Below are positions 1-8,360 of a stretch of 64,000 nucleotides of DNA, piece after piece. The notes beneath the pieces were generated by a model. The model saw only the letters and a program-made list of their open reading frames with translations, had not been told where the DNA came from and made no database searches. The number at the start of each line of letters is the position of its first letter. Positions within the stretch are counted from its first letter, which is position 1. Location: assembly GCF_026011715.1 (NCBI RefSeq), contig NZ_BRVM01000006.1:39955-103954 (forward strand), in the 5' to 3' direction. The position numbers and the translations under genes are program-made. This DNA comes from Cytobacillus sp. NCCP-133 (lineage in GTDB: Bacteria; Bacillota; Bacilli; Bacillales; Cytobacillaceae).

Positions 1-96
1 GTTGAAGCCTACAGAAAAGGGAAAGCTGCTGCAGCGATACGTCGCACGACAAAAAAAACAGGATCGCTCTTCTTAAGGGAACTGCTTGCAGGATGA
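1..96 (+). CDS. 3' end of an unidentified protein gene (partial)
   Basis: The first 32 codons of the window are open in frame 1 and stop at TGA 94-96, giving a basic, alanine-rich C-terminal tail (…KAAAAIRRTTKK… ending LLAG). The start lies outside the window. The tail is too short for me to assign a family. In B. subtilis the neighbour of yuiD is an aminopeptidase gene, but this tail does not obviously match that family, so I make no functional call. Confidence 0.45.
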   Translation, partial: VEAYRKGKAAAAIRRTTKKTGSLFLRELLAG

Positions 97-214
97 GCGA
101 AACTATTAGAGAATATTAAGTATAAGTTTTAAGAAATTTCAGCTAATCTGCGGACTAAAAAAAGATTGATAGAAGTTCCAGTGAAGTAGCATTCAACTAT
201 AAAGGTGGTCTCAA

Positions 215-691
215 ATGGAATTATTGACGAATTTTCCTCTCTGGTCTGCTCTGGCAGCCATCTTCTTTGCCCAATTTGTAAAAGTGCCCATTCAATATTT
301 TGCTACCAGGAAAATTGATTGGTCATTACTAACCAGTACAGGTGGAATGCCAAGCTCCCACTCTGCAGCGGTTACGGCCCTTTCCACTGGCGTTGCATTT
401 GAAACCGGAATGAACTCGGCTGTTTTTGCCGTCTCCGCCGTTTTTGCCATCATTACCATGTTTGACGCTACAGGCGTCCGCCGACAGGCTGGAGAACAAG
501 CAATCGTTTTAAATCAGCTTGTTGCCGATTTCAATAAGTTTGTTGAAGAAGCAAAGACTTGGCAAAAAAAAGAGGAGCAGGAAAAACAGAAGGAATTGAA
601 GGAATTGCTTGGCCATAAGCCAATTGAAGTATTATTTGGAGGCTTAACCGGCATCCTGCTGACTTTAGCTCTTCATTATTTATTTTCCTGA
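215..691 (+). CDS. yuiD: Divergent PAP2 family membrane protein YuiD
   Basis: A 158-residue protein of the DUF212/divergent PAP2 family. It has hydrophobic segments near both ends and the conserved GGMPSSHSA motif at about residues 43-51, the PAP2-like PSSH core, followed by FDATGVRRQAGEQA. A charged helical stretch (about 105-130) precedes the last membrane segment. Family members are assumed to act on phospholipid or isoprenoid phosphates at the membrane, but the substrate is unknown. The start follows a good ribosome site (AAGGTGG, 7-8 bases upstream). The next gene begins 14 bases after the stop, suggesting cotranscription. Confidence 0.88.
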   Translation: MELLTNFPLWSALAAIFFAQFVKVPIQYFATRKIDWSLLTSTGGMPSSHSAAVTALSTGVAFETGMNSAVFAVSAVFAIITMFDATGVRRQAGEQAIVLNQLVADFNKFVEEAKTWQKKEEQEKQKELKELLGHKPIEVLFGGLTGILLTLALHYLFS

Positions 692-705
692 TAGGTGTGA
701 ATATA

Positions 706-1491
706 ATGAAAATCCTTTCTTTATGCCCGAGCAATACTGAGTTAATGGAATACTTGGGATTTACTCATATGCTTGCCGGAGTGGATGATTATTCCGATTG
801 GCCCGAACCAATTAATACCCTTCCACGGCTTGGACCCGATTTGTCCATTAATATGGATAAGGCAGAAAAACTTAATCCTGACCTTGTACTTGCATCTTTG
901 AGTGTACCCGGCATGGAGAAAAATGTGGAGGAACTGAAGAGGAGACAAATCCCCCATATTGTCTTGAACCCGCAAAGCCTTGCAGATATTGAACATGATT
1001 TAATTGCTGTTGCCGAGAAAATCGGGAAACCTGAAGCAGGCATTTCTGCCGCTAAAAGCGTTCGGACAAAAATAGATGCTCTCCAGAAAATCTCCAGCAC
1101 CCTAGACATTAAGCCCAGCTTATATTGGGAGTGGTGGCCAAAGCCTGTTTTTACACCTGGCCAGGTGAATTGGCTCACGGAAATCAGTGAAATTGCAGGT
1201 GCTGTTAATTTATTCAGTGATGTGGAGCTTGCCAGTGTGCAAACAGATTGGAACGATATACTGGAAAGAAATCCGGATTATATTTGCCTTGCATGGGTTG
1301 GTGTAAGGCGTGAAAAAGTGAAGCCGGAAATTGTACTGAAGCGTCCCGGCTGGAGCGGCCTGAAAGCAGTAAAACAGGGGAAAATCCTTGTCCTTGAGGA
1401 AGAGCTTTATTGCCGGCCTTCCCCTCGGCTCATTGAAGGTGCCGTTCGATTGGCTAAAAAGATCCATCCAGATGAATTTTCAGCATTATAA
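706..1491 (+). CDS. Cytosolic cobalamin/Fe3+-type periplasmic-binding-fold protein
   Basis: A 261-residue protein with the BtuF/FepB periplasmic-binding fold (PF01497). The N-terminus reads MKILSLCPSNTELMEYLG, the usual first strand and helix of the fold, followed by GVDDYSDWP. There is no signal peptide or lipobox, so it should stay in the cytoplasm, unlike transport-binding relatives. ATG 706 is preferred over GTG 697 because the AGGTG ribosome site overlaps the GTG and is correctly spaced for the ATG. It sits 14 bases after yuiD, without transporter genes nearby. Ligand binding (cobalamin or a chelate) is inferred from the family only. Confidence 0.75.
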   Translation: MKILSLCPSNTELMEYLGFTHMLAGVDDYSDWPEPINTLPRLGPDLSINMDKAEKLNPDLVLASLSVPGMEKNVEELKRRQIPHIVLNPQSLADIEHDLIAVAEKIGKPEAGISAAKSVRTKIDALQKISSTLDIKPSLYWEWWPKPVFTPGQVNWLTEISEIAGAVNLFSDVELASVQTDWNDILERNPDYICLAWVGVRREKVKPEIVLKRPGWSGLKAVKQGKILVLEEELYCRPSPRLIEGAVRLAKKIHPDEFSAL

Positions 1492-1675
1492 GAAAAGCGG
1501 AAGGCGCCCGCCTATCGGCAACAAGCATTAGACGATCCTCCCAAAAGGCAAAGGATGCCTTTTTGGGAGGATCGTCTCTGTGCTTACCTGGAGTGGGCAA
1601 TAAGGAAAGCTACTTAGAATTATCATCGCAGAACAAGCGGTCTTTGGTTGTTCCGAAGACGCTTCCGCTTTTCTT
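1492..1675. repeat. Palindromic intergenic repeat with perfect outer ends
   Basis: The spacer between two convergent genes is one large imperfect palindrome. AGAAAAGCGGAAGG, directly after the stop at 1489-1491, is repeated in inverted form at 1660-1675, which overlaps the yuiC stop. Inside, a 20-base arm (1531-1550) pairs with 1556-1576. The left end resembles the AAAAGCGCAAGGCGCC family found at seven other places in the window, but the right end differs. It probably also works as a bidirectional terminator. Confidence 0.7.
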
Positions 1676-2385
1676 TATTTTTGCTCTGTTTTAGTATACT
1701 GCTGCCTAAAAACCTGCATCGATTCATTCTCATTCAGTATTCTTAAATCTTCTTCCGTAAGGGTTCCGTTCCCCATCTCAATGATATAGACATCAAGCGT
1801 CTTTTTTCCCCAATTATTATAAACATCTTCAACTGTTTCATAATAAAGGTCCAGTTTATTCCCTTTAATAGCCCCGCCTTTATCAGCCACGACGCCATAG
1901 CCATAGTCAGGAACAAACAGGATTGTCCCAATCGGAAAAACATTTAAATCTGCTGCGACAGTAGAATATAAGTCTCGTTTCACTTTAACTCCTGAGTATG
2001 TAATGCCAAATGACGGGTGATCAGGATTTTTACCCGTGGATTCATAAAATGCCGTATACCCCGTCGCTACAACCTGCTTCGTCTGATATTGCGACCAGTC
2101 AATTGATTCCTCCAAAGTTGGAGGCTGGCTCGCTGCCGCTTCGCTGGCTGAAATCTTTGAATCCGGGATTGCTGCACGCTTTAAAAATTTTAATGCTACG
2201 CCAACCGACTTAAATGTATGGTCAAAACCTGATAGCTCTTCCTTGGTTTGATCAGCTGTACTTTGGTATAAGTTGACAATCGACCTTGCTTCCACACCTG
2301 AAATGGAATGAAATGTCGTAAATAATGCGCCTAAAAATAAAGCTGACATTATGGCACGTTTTGTCCATTTTTTTAATCTGTTCAT
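1675..2385 (-). CDS. yuiC: 3D-domain cell-wall protein YuiC
   Basis: A 236-residue exported or membrane-anchored protein. Residues 1-35 form a basic N-terminus plus a hydrophobic segment. The C-terminal part (about 105-205) is a 3D domain (PF06725), starting [11 protein letters not shown] and containing the aspartate-rich [18 protein letters not shown] core typical of the MltA-like double-psi barrel. B. subtilis YuiC of this family is described as a peptidoglycan-active stationary-phase protein; the same role here is inference. A strong ribosome site (GGGAGGAG) precedes the ATG. Its 3' end runs into the palindromic repeat shared with the convergent gene. Confidence 0.88.
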   Translation of the reverse strand: MNRLKKWTKRAIMSALFLGALFTTFHSISGVEARSIVNLYQSTADQTKEELSGFDHTFKSVGVALKFLKRAAIPDSKISASEAAASQPPTLEESIDWSQYQTKQVVATGYTAFYESTGKNPDHPSFGITYSGVKVKRDLYSTVAADLNVFPIGTILFVPDYGYGVVADKGGAIKGNKLDLYYETVEDVYNNWGKKTLDVYIIEMGNGTLTEEDLRILNENESMQVFRQQYTKTEQK

Positions 2386-2399
2386 CTAAAACACTCCTC

Positions 2400-2541
2400 C
2401 CAAAGTTATTCATTTCCCATCTTTCAGAGAAATATTCATAACTTTAAGGGAGAGAGAGCTTCGAGACTGCCCGTCCACACAGGGTCAAGCCAATGTTGCC
2501 AAGAGTTCGACAGACTTGAACACACTATTCAAAAAAAATAA
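2400..2541. other. Intergenic stretch between yuiC and yuiB
   Basis: About 140 bases upstream of yuiC. I see no ORF. It should hold the yuiC promoter on the minus strand, but I could not single out a convincing -35/-10 pair. Confidence 0.4.
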
Positions 2542-2568
2542 AAAATCTCTGCCATCAGCAGAGATTTT
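2542..2568 (-). terminator. Terminator after yuiB
   Basis: A perfect 11-bp stem (AAAATCTCTGC with GCAGAGATTTT, 5-base loop) followed on the minus strand by a long T tract (the A run at 2531-2546). It lies just beyond the yuiB stop. Confidence 0.88.
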
Positions 2569-2575
2569 GATCAAA

Positions 2576-2899
2576 TTAGAACATCCGGTATCCTTTTTTG
2601 CGAAGAAGTCTGATTGTAATTCCGGCAACAACCGCTCCTGCCATCCCGCTGCTTAAAATAAGGATATCCGCGAGTGCAAGGCTGGTTAATTCTACACCAA
2701 GACTGGAGAATGCTTCACCAGCATTTTGGAAATATTCAATAAACCGTACTTTATCGATAATCAAGATTGCGATAATTGGATAGATAATAGCCATAATCCA
2801 GGACATTCTTAATAGCATATTCAAAATAAAGCCTATTCCAAAAAATAGGACAAAAAACAAAAGCATGGAAATAGGCAAAATAAAAATCGTCATTTGCAT
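2576..2899 (-). CDS. yuiB: Conserved membrane protein YuiB
   Basis: A 107-residue, very hydrophobic protein with about three membrane segments (roughly residues 3-30, 33-52 and 75-97) and a short basic C-terminal tail. It matches YuiB in size and position between yuiA and yuiC. The function of the family is unknown. The ATG at 2899 is preceded by AAGGGAGG. Its own terminator lies directly downstream, so it forms a separate short transcript or the end of one starting at yuiA. Confidence 0.82.
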   Translation of the reverse strand: MQMTIFILPISMLLFFVLFFGIGFILNMLLRMSWIMAIIYPIIAILIIDKVRFIEYFQNAGEAFSSLGVELTSLALADILILSSGMAGAVVAGITIRLLRKKGYRMF

Positions 2900-3027
2900 G
2901 GACTTGTTCCTCCCTTAGCACATCAATATTTAGTGTACTTAATGTGGGATAGGGAGTCAATAAGAATGTATATTAGCCATTGAGCCTCCAATTTGACTAT
3001 AAAAAATGGGATGACTCGAAAAGAAAA

Positions 3028-3048
3028 AACTTCGCATGACGCGAAGTT
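3028..3048 (-). terminator. Terminator after yuiA
   Basis: An 8-bp stem AACTTCGC/GCGAAGTT with a 5-base loop, followed on the minus strand by TTTTTTCTT. It begins six bases after the yuiA stop codon. Confidence 0.85.
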
Positions 3049-3053
3049 TCGTC

Positions 3054-3179
3054 TTATTCTTTCTCTTTCCCTGTGCCGCCACAGCATGTGCAGGTTTCCG
3101 ATCCACCTAAAAGCAATTGAAAATAACCTTTCCCTGAACAATACATACACTCTTTATTTTCATAATTCTTTGCTGCCAT
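3054..3179 (-). CDS. yuiA: DnaJ-type zinc-finger miniprotein YuiA
   Basis: A 41-residue protein. It has two CXXCXGXG motifs, CMYCSGKG (residues 11-18) and CTCCGGTG (30-37), separated by YFQLLLGGSET. This is the arrangement of a DnaJ-type four-cysteine zinc-binding module reduced to a single unit. An in-frame upstream ATG (3188) touches the AAGGAG ribosome site, so the ATG at 3179 is the start. It lies between yumB and yuiB as in B. subtilis and has its own terminator. The cellular role is unknown; zinc binding is predicted from the motifs. Confidence 0.88.
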   Translation of the reverse strand: MAAKNYENKECMYCSGKGYFQLLLGGSETCTCCGGTGKEKE

Positions 3180-3339
3180 TTTATTCATCTCCTTAAGGTT
3201 TTTGTAACTGAATTTTCTGATAATATATCAAGAATCTGAATAAATGAAAAGCGCCAAATATCTTGAAAAAGGTTTAATGGAAACGCATACAAGCATGTTT
3301 TCCTTCTAAAATCTCGCTGTACCTTTAGATTTCAGAAAA

Positions 3340-3831
3340 TTATAAAAATATTTTATATGCTGTATAACTAAATGTATCTCCAGGATTTACTCCGTCTATC
3401 AGTGGTTTAACAGATGATTCTGAAGCAGTCAATATATATTGGAGAAGGACAGATGCATCAGGGTCACCAGCCAGTTCCTTCGGTTCGCGATATTGCACAT
3501 CGTAAAGCTCGCTCTCCTGGACTTTTAGGGATTGTCCTGGATCAGCTTCCAGCTTAAAAAGGATCATATTATCGCTGACTTCTCCTTTAATGACTCCTGT
3601 TCGCAAGCCGATCATGCCTTGAACTGTGCACTTCACACCGGTTTCTTCCTTAATCTCACGCACTGCAGCTTCATCTGCGGTTTCTCCCGGCTCCACAAAC
3701 CCTGCAGGCAGCGACCATTTTCCTTTCAGACCGCCGTATTTCTTTTTCACGACAAGCCATTTGCCTTCTGGAGAAACGACAAGCCCAGAAACTGCCAGCC
3801 AAACCTTGCCTCTTTTATGCTCCACTCCCAT
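3340..3831 (-). CDS. NUDIX hydrolase
   Basis: A 163-residue protein with a complete Nudix box at residues 44-66: [13 protein letters not shown] followed by REIKEETGV, with the metal-binding REIKEE present. Nudix enzymes cleave nucleoside diphosphates linked to another group; the substrate here cannot be told from sequence. I start at ATG 3831, because AAGGGGG lies 8 bases upstream of it but too close to the in-frame TTG at 3837. The gene stands alone between yuiA and yumB, with a short-form copy of the dispersed repeat upstream. Confidence 0.88.
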   Translation of the reverse strand: MGVEHKRGKVWLAVSGLVVSPEGKWLVVKKKYGGLKGKWSLPAGFVEPGETADEAAVREIKEETGVKCTVQGMIGLRTGVIKGEVSDNMILFKLEADPGQSLKVQESELYDVQYREPKELAGDPDASVLLQYILTASESSVKPLIDGVNPGDTFSYTAYKIFL

Positions 3832-3892
3832 AAGCAATCCCCCTTTTTAAAAATATTTTAACACGATATGACTGGGATTAATGAACATAAAA

Positions 3893-3960
3893 AAAAAGCG
3901 CAAGGCGCCTGGAGCTACACAGTTATCTAAGTTCAAAAGGATATAAATTCTGATATTATC
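3893..3960. repeat. Dispersed GCGC repeat, short form
   Basis: The left arm (AAAAGCGCAAGGCGCC) joins directly to the right arm (TGGAGCTACACAG, then TTATCTAAGTTC) and the tail ATATAAATTCTGATATTATC. Only one GGCGCC is present and the internal hairpin cassette of the long copies is missing. It abuts the yumB terminator. Confidence 0.82.
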
Positions 3961-3966
3961 AAAAAA

Positions 3967-3989
3967 GGGATAGACCAAAGGTCTATCCC
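3967..3989 (-). terminator. Terminator after yumB
   Basis: A 10-bp perfect stem GGGATAGACC/GGTCTATCCC with a 3-base loop, followed on the minus strand by six T residues. Confidence 0.9.
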
Positions 3990-4010
3990 CATCATGTATA
4001 AGAACTTTTA

Positions 4011-5228
4011 TTAAAGAACCTTGAATTTACCTTTTTTCAAAACAAGGGATGGTCCGCCAACCATGTAAAGAGCACGATTATCAATCATTTTCTTCATAAA
4101 TGAAGCTTTGGAGCCAACCATTTTTTTGCCGAATGCAACACCGATTGCATCGTCCTCGCCAAGGGAACATACAGTTCCTTTAATATCAGGTGTGAATGTT
4201 TCCAGTTCAGTTTTGTTGCGGATTAAAGCTGTTAGGTTTCTCGCACATACTTCACCTTGCTGCATGGCGATCTGAGCAGTAGGAGGGTATGGACGGTTAA
4301 TTTCTTCATTAATAATTAAAGAACAGTCCCCAATGATAAACATGTTGTCATATCCAGGAGCCCTTAGATCCGGCTGAACTTTTACACGGCCGCGCATGGC
4401 CTCAATGCCTGAATTCTCAATAATGGAGTTTCCGCGTACTCCTGCTGCCCAGACGACTGTTCCAGCTTTAATTTCCTCTACTTCTTCTTCGCCTTTGCCC
4501 ACAATGATGCCTTCAGGTGTAGCTTCTTTAATGGCAGTGCCAATCATGAATTGTACGCCTTTTTTCTCCAAGTGAGAAACAGCATAGTTAACAAGTTCGG
4601 GATCAAAACCAGGAAGAACCATTGGCGCTGCTTCCACACAAATTATTTTTACTTTGTGGTAGTCTACATCATATTCTTTGCAAAGTTCAGGAACACGGTT
4701 TGCCAATTCACCAAGGAATTCGATCCCTGTAAACCCCGCACCGCCGACAACAATTGTCAGGCGCTCATCCTTCTTCTCAGCTTCAGAATTGTAAGTAGCA
4801 AATTGATATTCAATATGCTCGCGGATTTGACGTGCTGCATTTACATTGACAATGGAGAATGCGTACTCCTTTAACCCTTTGATTCCAAACGTTTCCGGCT
4901 CAGCGCCAAGCGCCACAACAAGGTAATCATAGTCCATTTCGCCGTTTTCTAATATGACTTTCTTTTCTTCTGCTTTAATTTCAAGCGCAGTTCCCTGAAC
5001 AAATTCAACCTTATTGCGATCAATAACATCTTTAATATCATAGCGTACACGATCATGATGAAGTGTTCCGGCTGATGCCTCATGCAGCCAAGTTGTTTCA
5101 TAGTGGTAATCATTTTTATTCACCAGTACAATTTCTGCTTCATTTGTCCCTACAGATTTCTGAAGACGAGTTGCAACTATCAATCCGCCATAACCTGCAC
5201 CCAGGATAACAATCTTTGGCTTTCTCAA
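4011..5228 (-). CDS. yumB: Type II NADH dehydrogenase YumB
   Basis: A single-subunit FAD NADH:menaquinone oxidoreductase of the NDH-2 family, about 405 residues. It has the N-terminal FAD motif VILGAGYGG, the second dinucleotide fold [14 protein letters not shown] and the C-terminal FAD-contact region FIIGDCS. It feeds electrons from NADH into the respiratory chain at the membrane face without pumping protons. The long reading frame opens at GTG 5243, but alignment by eye with B. subtilis YumB (MRKPKIV) and the AAAGGTGG site favour TTG 5228. Possible Rex/FNR-like palindromes lie upstream. Confidence 0.88.
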   Translation of the reverse strand: MRKPKIVILGAGYGGLIVATRLQKSVGTNEAEIVLVNKNDYHYETTWLHEASAGTLHHDRVRYDIKDVIDRNKVEFVQGTALEIKAEEKKVILENGEMDYDYLVVALGAEPETFGIKGLKEYAFSIVNVNAARQIREHIEYQFATYNSEAEKKDERLTIVVGGAGFTGIEFLGELANRVPELCKEYDVDYHKVKIICVEAAPMVLPGFDPELVNYAVSHLEKKGVQFMIGTAIKEATPEGIIVGKGEEEVEEIKAGTVVWAAGVRGNSIIENSGIEAMRGRVKVQPDLRAPGYDNMFIIGDCSLIINEEINRPYPPTAQIAMQQGEVCARNLTALIRNKTELETFTPDIKGTVCSLGEDDAIGVAFGKKMVGSKASFMKKMIDNRALYMVGGPSLVLKKGKFKVL

Positions 5229-5321
5229 ATGTATCACATCCACCTTTATAAAATATTTTCTAATGTTCTTATTATCTTCCGCTGCTTTATCTATTTTATT
5301 GCAAAAAATAGATAAAAAACT

Positions 5322-5373
5322 TTGTGATGTTATTCACTAATAAGTGCAAAAAAATACCTCGAAATTGTCACAA
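5322..5373. promoter_or_regulatory. Rex/FNR-like palindromes upstream of yumB
   Basis: TTGTGA-N6-TCACTA at 5322-5339 fits the Rex operator (TTGTGA-N6-TCACAA) with one mismatch. It also fits the Bacillus Fnr pattern TGTGA-N6-TCACT exactly. A further TTGTCACAA lies at 5365-5373. They are about 95-145 bases upstream of the yumB start. Which regulator binds, if any, is inference. Confidence 0.45.
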
Positions 5374-5617
5374 AATAGTAACATTATTCCTACATTCATA
5401 TTATTCTACTTCCAACTGTTTTTCAAGTCTTAATAAATAGTTGAAAACCTTAAATATTTTGAGAATCTTTTAAAGAACGTACGTGTTTTATATATATGTA
5501 CTCGAAGAGCAGCTGTGTTTTTAGTTTTCATAATATTTACCATGATTAGTGAGGTTTTTATTGATTTATGTTAGAATTAAGAGTGGAATTTTTACTACAT
5601 ACTTGGGGGGATATAGC

Positions 5618-6616
5618 ATGAAAGAAGATCAAAAGGTGTTTGACATAACCATTATTGGCGGGGGGCCAACTGGTTTATTCACTGCTTTCTACGGGGGAAT
5701 GAGACAAGCTTCAGTAAAAATTATTGAAAGCCTGCCGCAGCTTGGGGGACAACTATCTGCTCTTTATCCTGAAAAATACATATATGATGTTGCTGGCTTT
5801 CCAAAAGTCCGCGCTCAGGAATTAATCGATAACCTGAAAGAACAAATGGCTAAATTCGAGCCAACTGTATCTCTTGAGCAGTCTGTAGAGAAATTGGAAA
5901 AGCAGGCTGATGGCACTTTTAAGCTAACCACCAACAAAGAAGTCCACTATTCCAAAACCATCATCATCACTGCTGGCAATGGCGCATTCCAGCCACGCCG
6001 CCTTGAACTTGAAAGTGCTGCACAATATGAGGGGAAAAACCTTCATTACTTTATTGATGATTTGAATCAATTTGCCGGCCAGAAAGTCGTTGTATTCGGC
6101 GGCGGAGATTCTGCAGTAGACTGGGCATTAATGCTTGAACCAATCGCTGATAATGTAACAATTGTTCACCGCCGCGATAAATTCCGCGCACATGAACACA
6201 GTGTAGAAAACCTCCAAAGTTCAAAGGTCGAAATCAAAACTCCTTATGTACCTGCAGAGCTTATCGGTGACGATGAAGGCATTAAGCAGGTTGTTCTTGA
6301 GGGCGTTACGTCCAAAGAAAAGGAAGTATTCGATGTTGATGCCGTAATCGTCAACTACGGTTTCGTTTCCTCCCTTGGCCCAATTAAAGAATGGGGTCTT
6401 GAAATCGAAAAAAATTCAATCGTTGTTAACTCCCGAATGGAAACAAACATCGATGGCATCTATGCTGCCGGCGACATTTGCACATACGATGGGAAAGTAA
6501 AGCTTATTGCCTGCGGATTTGGTGAAGCACCTACTGCAGTCAATCATGCCAAATCATTCATCGATCCAAAAGCAAAAGTCCAGCCAATGCACAGTTCTTC
6601 CATGTTTGGAAAATAA
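5618..6616 (+). CDS. yumC: Ferredoxin--NADP(+) reductase YumC
   Basis: A 332-residue thioredoxin-reductase-like flavoenzyme, the usual length of the YumC family. The FAD site IIGGGPTG is at residues 13-19, the NADPH site [12 protein letters not shown] at about 155-170, and the C-terminal [10 protein letters not shown] near 280. The CxxC redox pair of thioredoxin reductases is absent, as expected for this family. It transfers electrons between NADPH and ferredoxin or flavodoxin. I use ATG 5618, preceded by TTGGGGGG; the upstream extension to 5549 has no ribosome site. Confidence 0.93.
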   Translation: MKEDQKVFDITIIGGGPTGLFTAFYGGMRQASVKIIESLPQLGGQLSALYPEKYIYDVAGFPKVRAQELIDNLKEQMAKFEPTVSLEQSVEKLEKQADGTFKLTTNKEVHYSKTIIITAGNGAFQPRRLELESAAQYEGKNLHYFIDDLNQFAGQKVVVFGGGDSAVDWALMLEPIADNVTIVHRRDKFRAHEHSVENLQSSKVEIKTPYVPAELIGDDEGIKQVVLEGVTSKEKEVFDVDAVIVNYGFVSSLGPIKEWGLEIEKNSIVVNSRMETNIDGIYAAGDICTYDGKVKLIACGFGEAPTAVNHAKSFIDPKAKVQPMHSSSMFGK

Positions 6617-6623
6617 AGTGAAA

Positions 6624-6663
6624 CTAACAATCAGCGGGGAGCTTTATCCCCGCTGATTGTTAG
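6624..6663. terminator. Long hairpin after yumC
   Basis: A perfect 16-bp inverted repeat (CTAACAATCAGCGGGG and its complement, 8-base loop) begins 7 bases after the yumC stop. No T tract follows on either strand, so it may act mainly as a 3'-end stabiliser. Confidence 0.7.
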
Positions 6664-6762
6664 TAGAATCAATCGGGCCTTTACGGGCAGTTGGGCTCCC
6701 ACTTTTACTCTTTCGATTTCTCTGAGTCTTGAAGAGAGAGCCTTACTGCCCGATATACTGCA
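6664..6762. repeat. Structured CGGGCAGT repeat (copy 1)
   Basis: It reads AATCGGGCC, TTTACGGGCAGTT … GATTTCTC … TTACTGCCCGAT, ATACTGC. CGGGCAGT and ACTGCCCG form an inverted pair, and ATCGGGC can alternatively pair with GCCCGAT, so two folds compete. A related element lies at 51484-51580. Confidence 0.6.
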
Positions 6763-6819
6763 AAAAAAAGGAAATAGGGTGGCCTTGGGTCCGCCCTTTT
6801 TACAGGAATGGATATGATT

Positions 6820-6924
6820 TGCGTCATCCGTATTCTTTTCTCCGTAATACAAGCATGGTTTGCGTCTTAACCTGTTTTTTCCGTCTCTGGTTTGGTTTTG
6901 CGTCCCATTTGAAAAATATGCGTC
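6820..6924 (-). repeat. GACGCA-like hexamer array, about 20-bp period
   Basis: On the minus strand six hexamers (GACGCA, GACGCA, GACGGA, GACGCA, TACGGA, GACGCA) have their outer bases at 6924, 6904, 6885, 6866, 6846 and 6825. The spacings are 20, 19, 19, 20 and 21 bp. The spacer sequences are unrelated. The array starts four bases after the yutM stop codon. Confidence 0.65.
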
Positions 6925-6927
6925 AGA

Positions 6928-7290
6928 TTAGCACTCTTCTGGAGTACCAGTATTCGAAGCTGTGCGGAATGATGAACCGCAGCCGCAGGATGCAATGGCA
7001 TTGGGATTATCGATGGTGAATCCGCCGCCCATCATGGATTGTTTGTAATCAATTTTTGTGCCTTTTAGTATCGGGGCATCTTCCTTGCTTACCAGGACTT
7101 GAATGCCATGGTGTTCTGCCTGGATATCACCTTCTTCCGCTTCATGAGCAAATCCCATTCCGTAGGAAAGTCCGCTGCATCCGCCACCTTTTACTGCTAC
7201 TCTCAGGAATGCATCTTCTTCCTCATTCTGCTTCATCATTTCTTTTATATACAAAGCCGCTGCTTCTGTAATTTCCACTACTTGTTCCAT
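6928..7290 (-). CDS. yutM: HesB/IscA-type Fe-S carrier YutM (ErpA-like)
   Basis: A 120-residue A-type Fe-S carrier. The three conserved cysteines are present: GGGCSGLSYGM (about residue 37) and SCGCGSSF (about 104-106). Such proteins receive [2Fe-2S] or [4Fe-4S] clusters from the SUF scaffold and pass them to apoproteins. It lies in the same redox/Fe-S neighbourhood as yumC, yutI and yuzD, as in B. subtilis. The start follows GGAGGG. The tail after SCGCGSSF (RTASNTGTPEEC) is slightly longer than in typical A-type carriers and ends in an extra cysteine. Confidence 0.9.
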   Translation of the reverse strand: MEQVVEITEAAALYIKEMMKQNEEEDAFLRVAVKGGGCSGLSYGMGFAHEAEEGDIQAEHHGIQVLVSKEDAPILKGTKIDYKQSMMGGGFTIDNPNAIASCGCGSSFRTASNTGTPEEC

Positions 7291-7488
7291 TTCATTTCCC
7301 TCCTGTCCTGTATAGATACTTCTATATTCATAGTATATACAGTAAATGATATGTGCTCAACTCAAGAAGCTTAACGTCTTACTATCGATCTAGAAATTCT
7401 GCATATAAACTAGTTCTTTTCACTTAATAAACAACCATATCATGTTACAATAGTCATAATAATCCTTTCCCCAGGAGGTGCCATTCAA

Positions 7489-8181
7489 ATGCAGACAATT
7501 GAGCCCGCTTACAACAAAAAATGTGCTTGCAGGTTCTGTAAAAAGAGTTTCACCACAAAAAAAATTCGCTCCAGATTTGTGAAAGTCTCCAGTTTTGACA
7601 GTGATTTTTGTCCAAATTATATTGAAGGCTTGAATCCTCTTCATTATTATATCCATACATGCCCAAATTGCGGCTATTCGGAATCAGATGACTTTTCACC
7701 ATATTTTCCGCAGGGTGCCCTGGAACTCATCAAGTCTAAAGTGGCAGATGCCTGGATGCCTCATGACTACAGCCAGGAACGCAGTATTCAAGATGCAATT
7801 AGTACTTATAAATTGGCTATTTACAGCGGGACCTTAAAAAATGAGAAGCATATTACACTGGCAGGATTATATTTAAGGCTTGCCTGGCTATATCGGTCAA
7901 TAAAAAACACTGTTCAAGAACAGCGCTTTATGAAGCTTGCCATTAAAGAATACATGGACTCCTATATGGGAGATGACTTTAAAGGATCTCAAGTATCTGA
8001 AACGAGGATCTTCTATTTGATCGGGGAGTTATCGAGAAGGACCCATCAAATTGACCAGGCAGTTAAATACTTCTCAAAAGTAATCGAAAAGCAAACCCAT
8101 ACAACTGAGCCCAAACTGATTGAAATGGCTAGGGAACGGTGGTATGAAATAAGAGAGGAACAAAAAACGGCATCTAACTAA
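7489..8181 (+). CDS. DUF2225 protein with N-terminal zinc ribbon
   Basis: A 230-residue cytosolic protein of the DUF2225 family. Residues 11-17 carry a CRFCKKSF-type CxxC knuckle and residues 54-60 HTCPNCGYSE a second one, together likely binding one zinc. The rest is helical, with TPR-like segments (IQDAISTYKLAIYSG; DQAVKYFSKVIEK). Function is unknown. The start has an ideal site (CCAGGAGGTG, 8-base gap). A long-form dispersed repeat begins immediately after its TAA. Confidence 0.8.
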   Translation: MQTIEPAYNKKCACRFCKKSFTTKKIRSRFVKVSSFDSDFCPNYIEGLNPLHYYIHTCPNCGYSESDDFSPYFPQGALELIKSKVADAWMPHDYSQERSIQDAISTYKLAIYSGTLKNEKHITLAGLYLRLAWLYRSIKNTVQEQRFMKLAIKEYMDSYMGDDFKGSQVSETRIFYLIGELSRRTHQIDQAVKYFSKVIEKQTHTTEPKLIEMARERWYEIREEQKTASN

Positions 8182-8360
8182 AAAAAGCGCAGGGCGCCTT
8201 GCCCACAAAAGGAACGCAGACTAAGAACGCCACTTCCTGAGGCAACGTCTGCATGAACCCCCATCCTGGAGGCCTCAAGCACAAGCCAAGCCTCACTAAA
8301 AAGGCGTCCTTTGCCTTTTTGGGAGGTTGGCTTAGACCCAAGAGCCGATGGCGCTGGAGT
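8182..8360. repeat. Dispersed GCGC repeat, long form
   Basis: It starts at the base after the TAA of the DUF2225 gene with AAAAAAGCGCAGGGCGCC, holds an internal hairpin (AAAAAGGCGTCC … TTTTTGGGAGG region, 8296-8330) and ends GAGCCGATGGCGCTGGAG. The usual TTATCTAAGTTC tail is replaced by the following terminator. Confidence 0.8.

Noticed and set aside
6820-6924. CRISPR-like interpretation of the GACGCA array
   Set aside because: Units are only 6 bp with about 14-bp gaps, too short for CRISPR repeats and spacers, and no cas genes are present.
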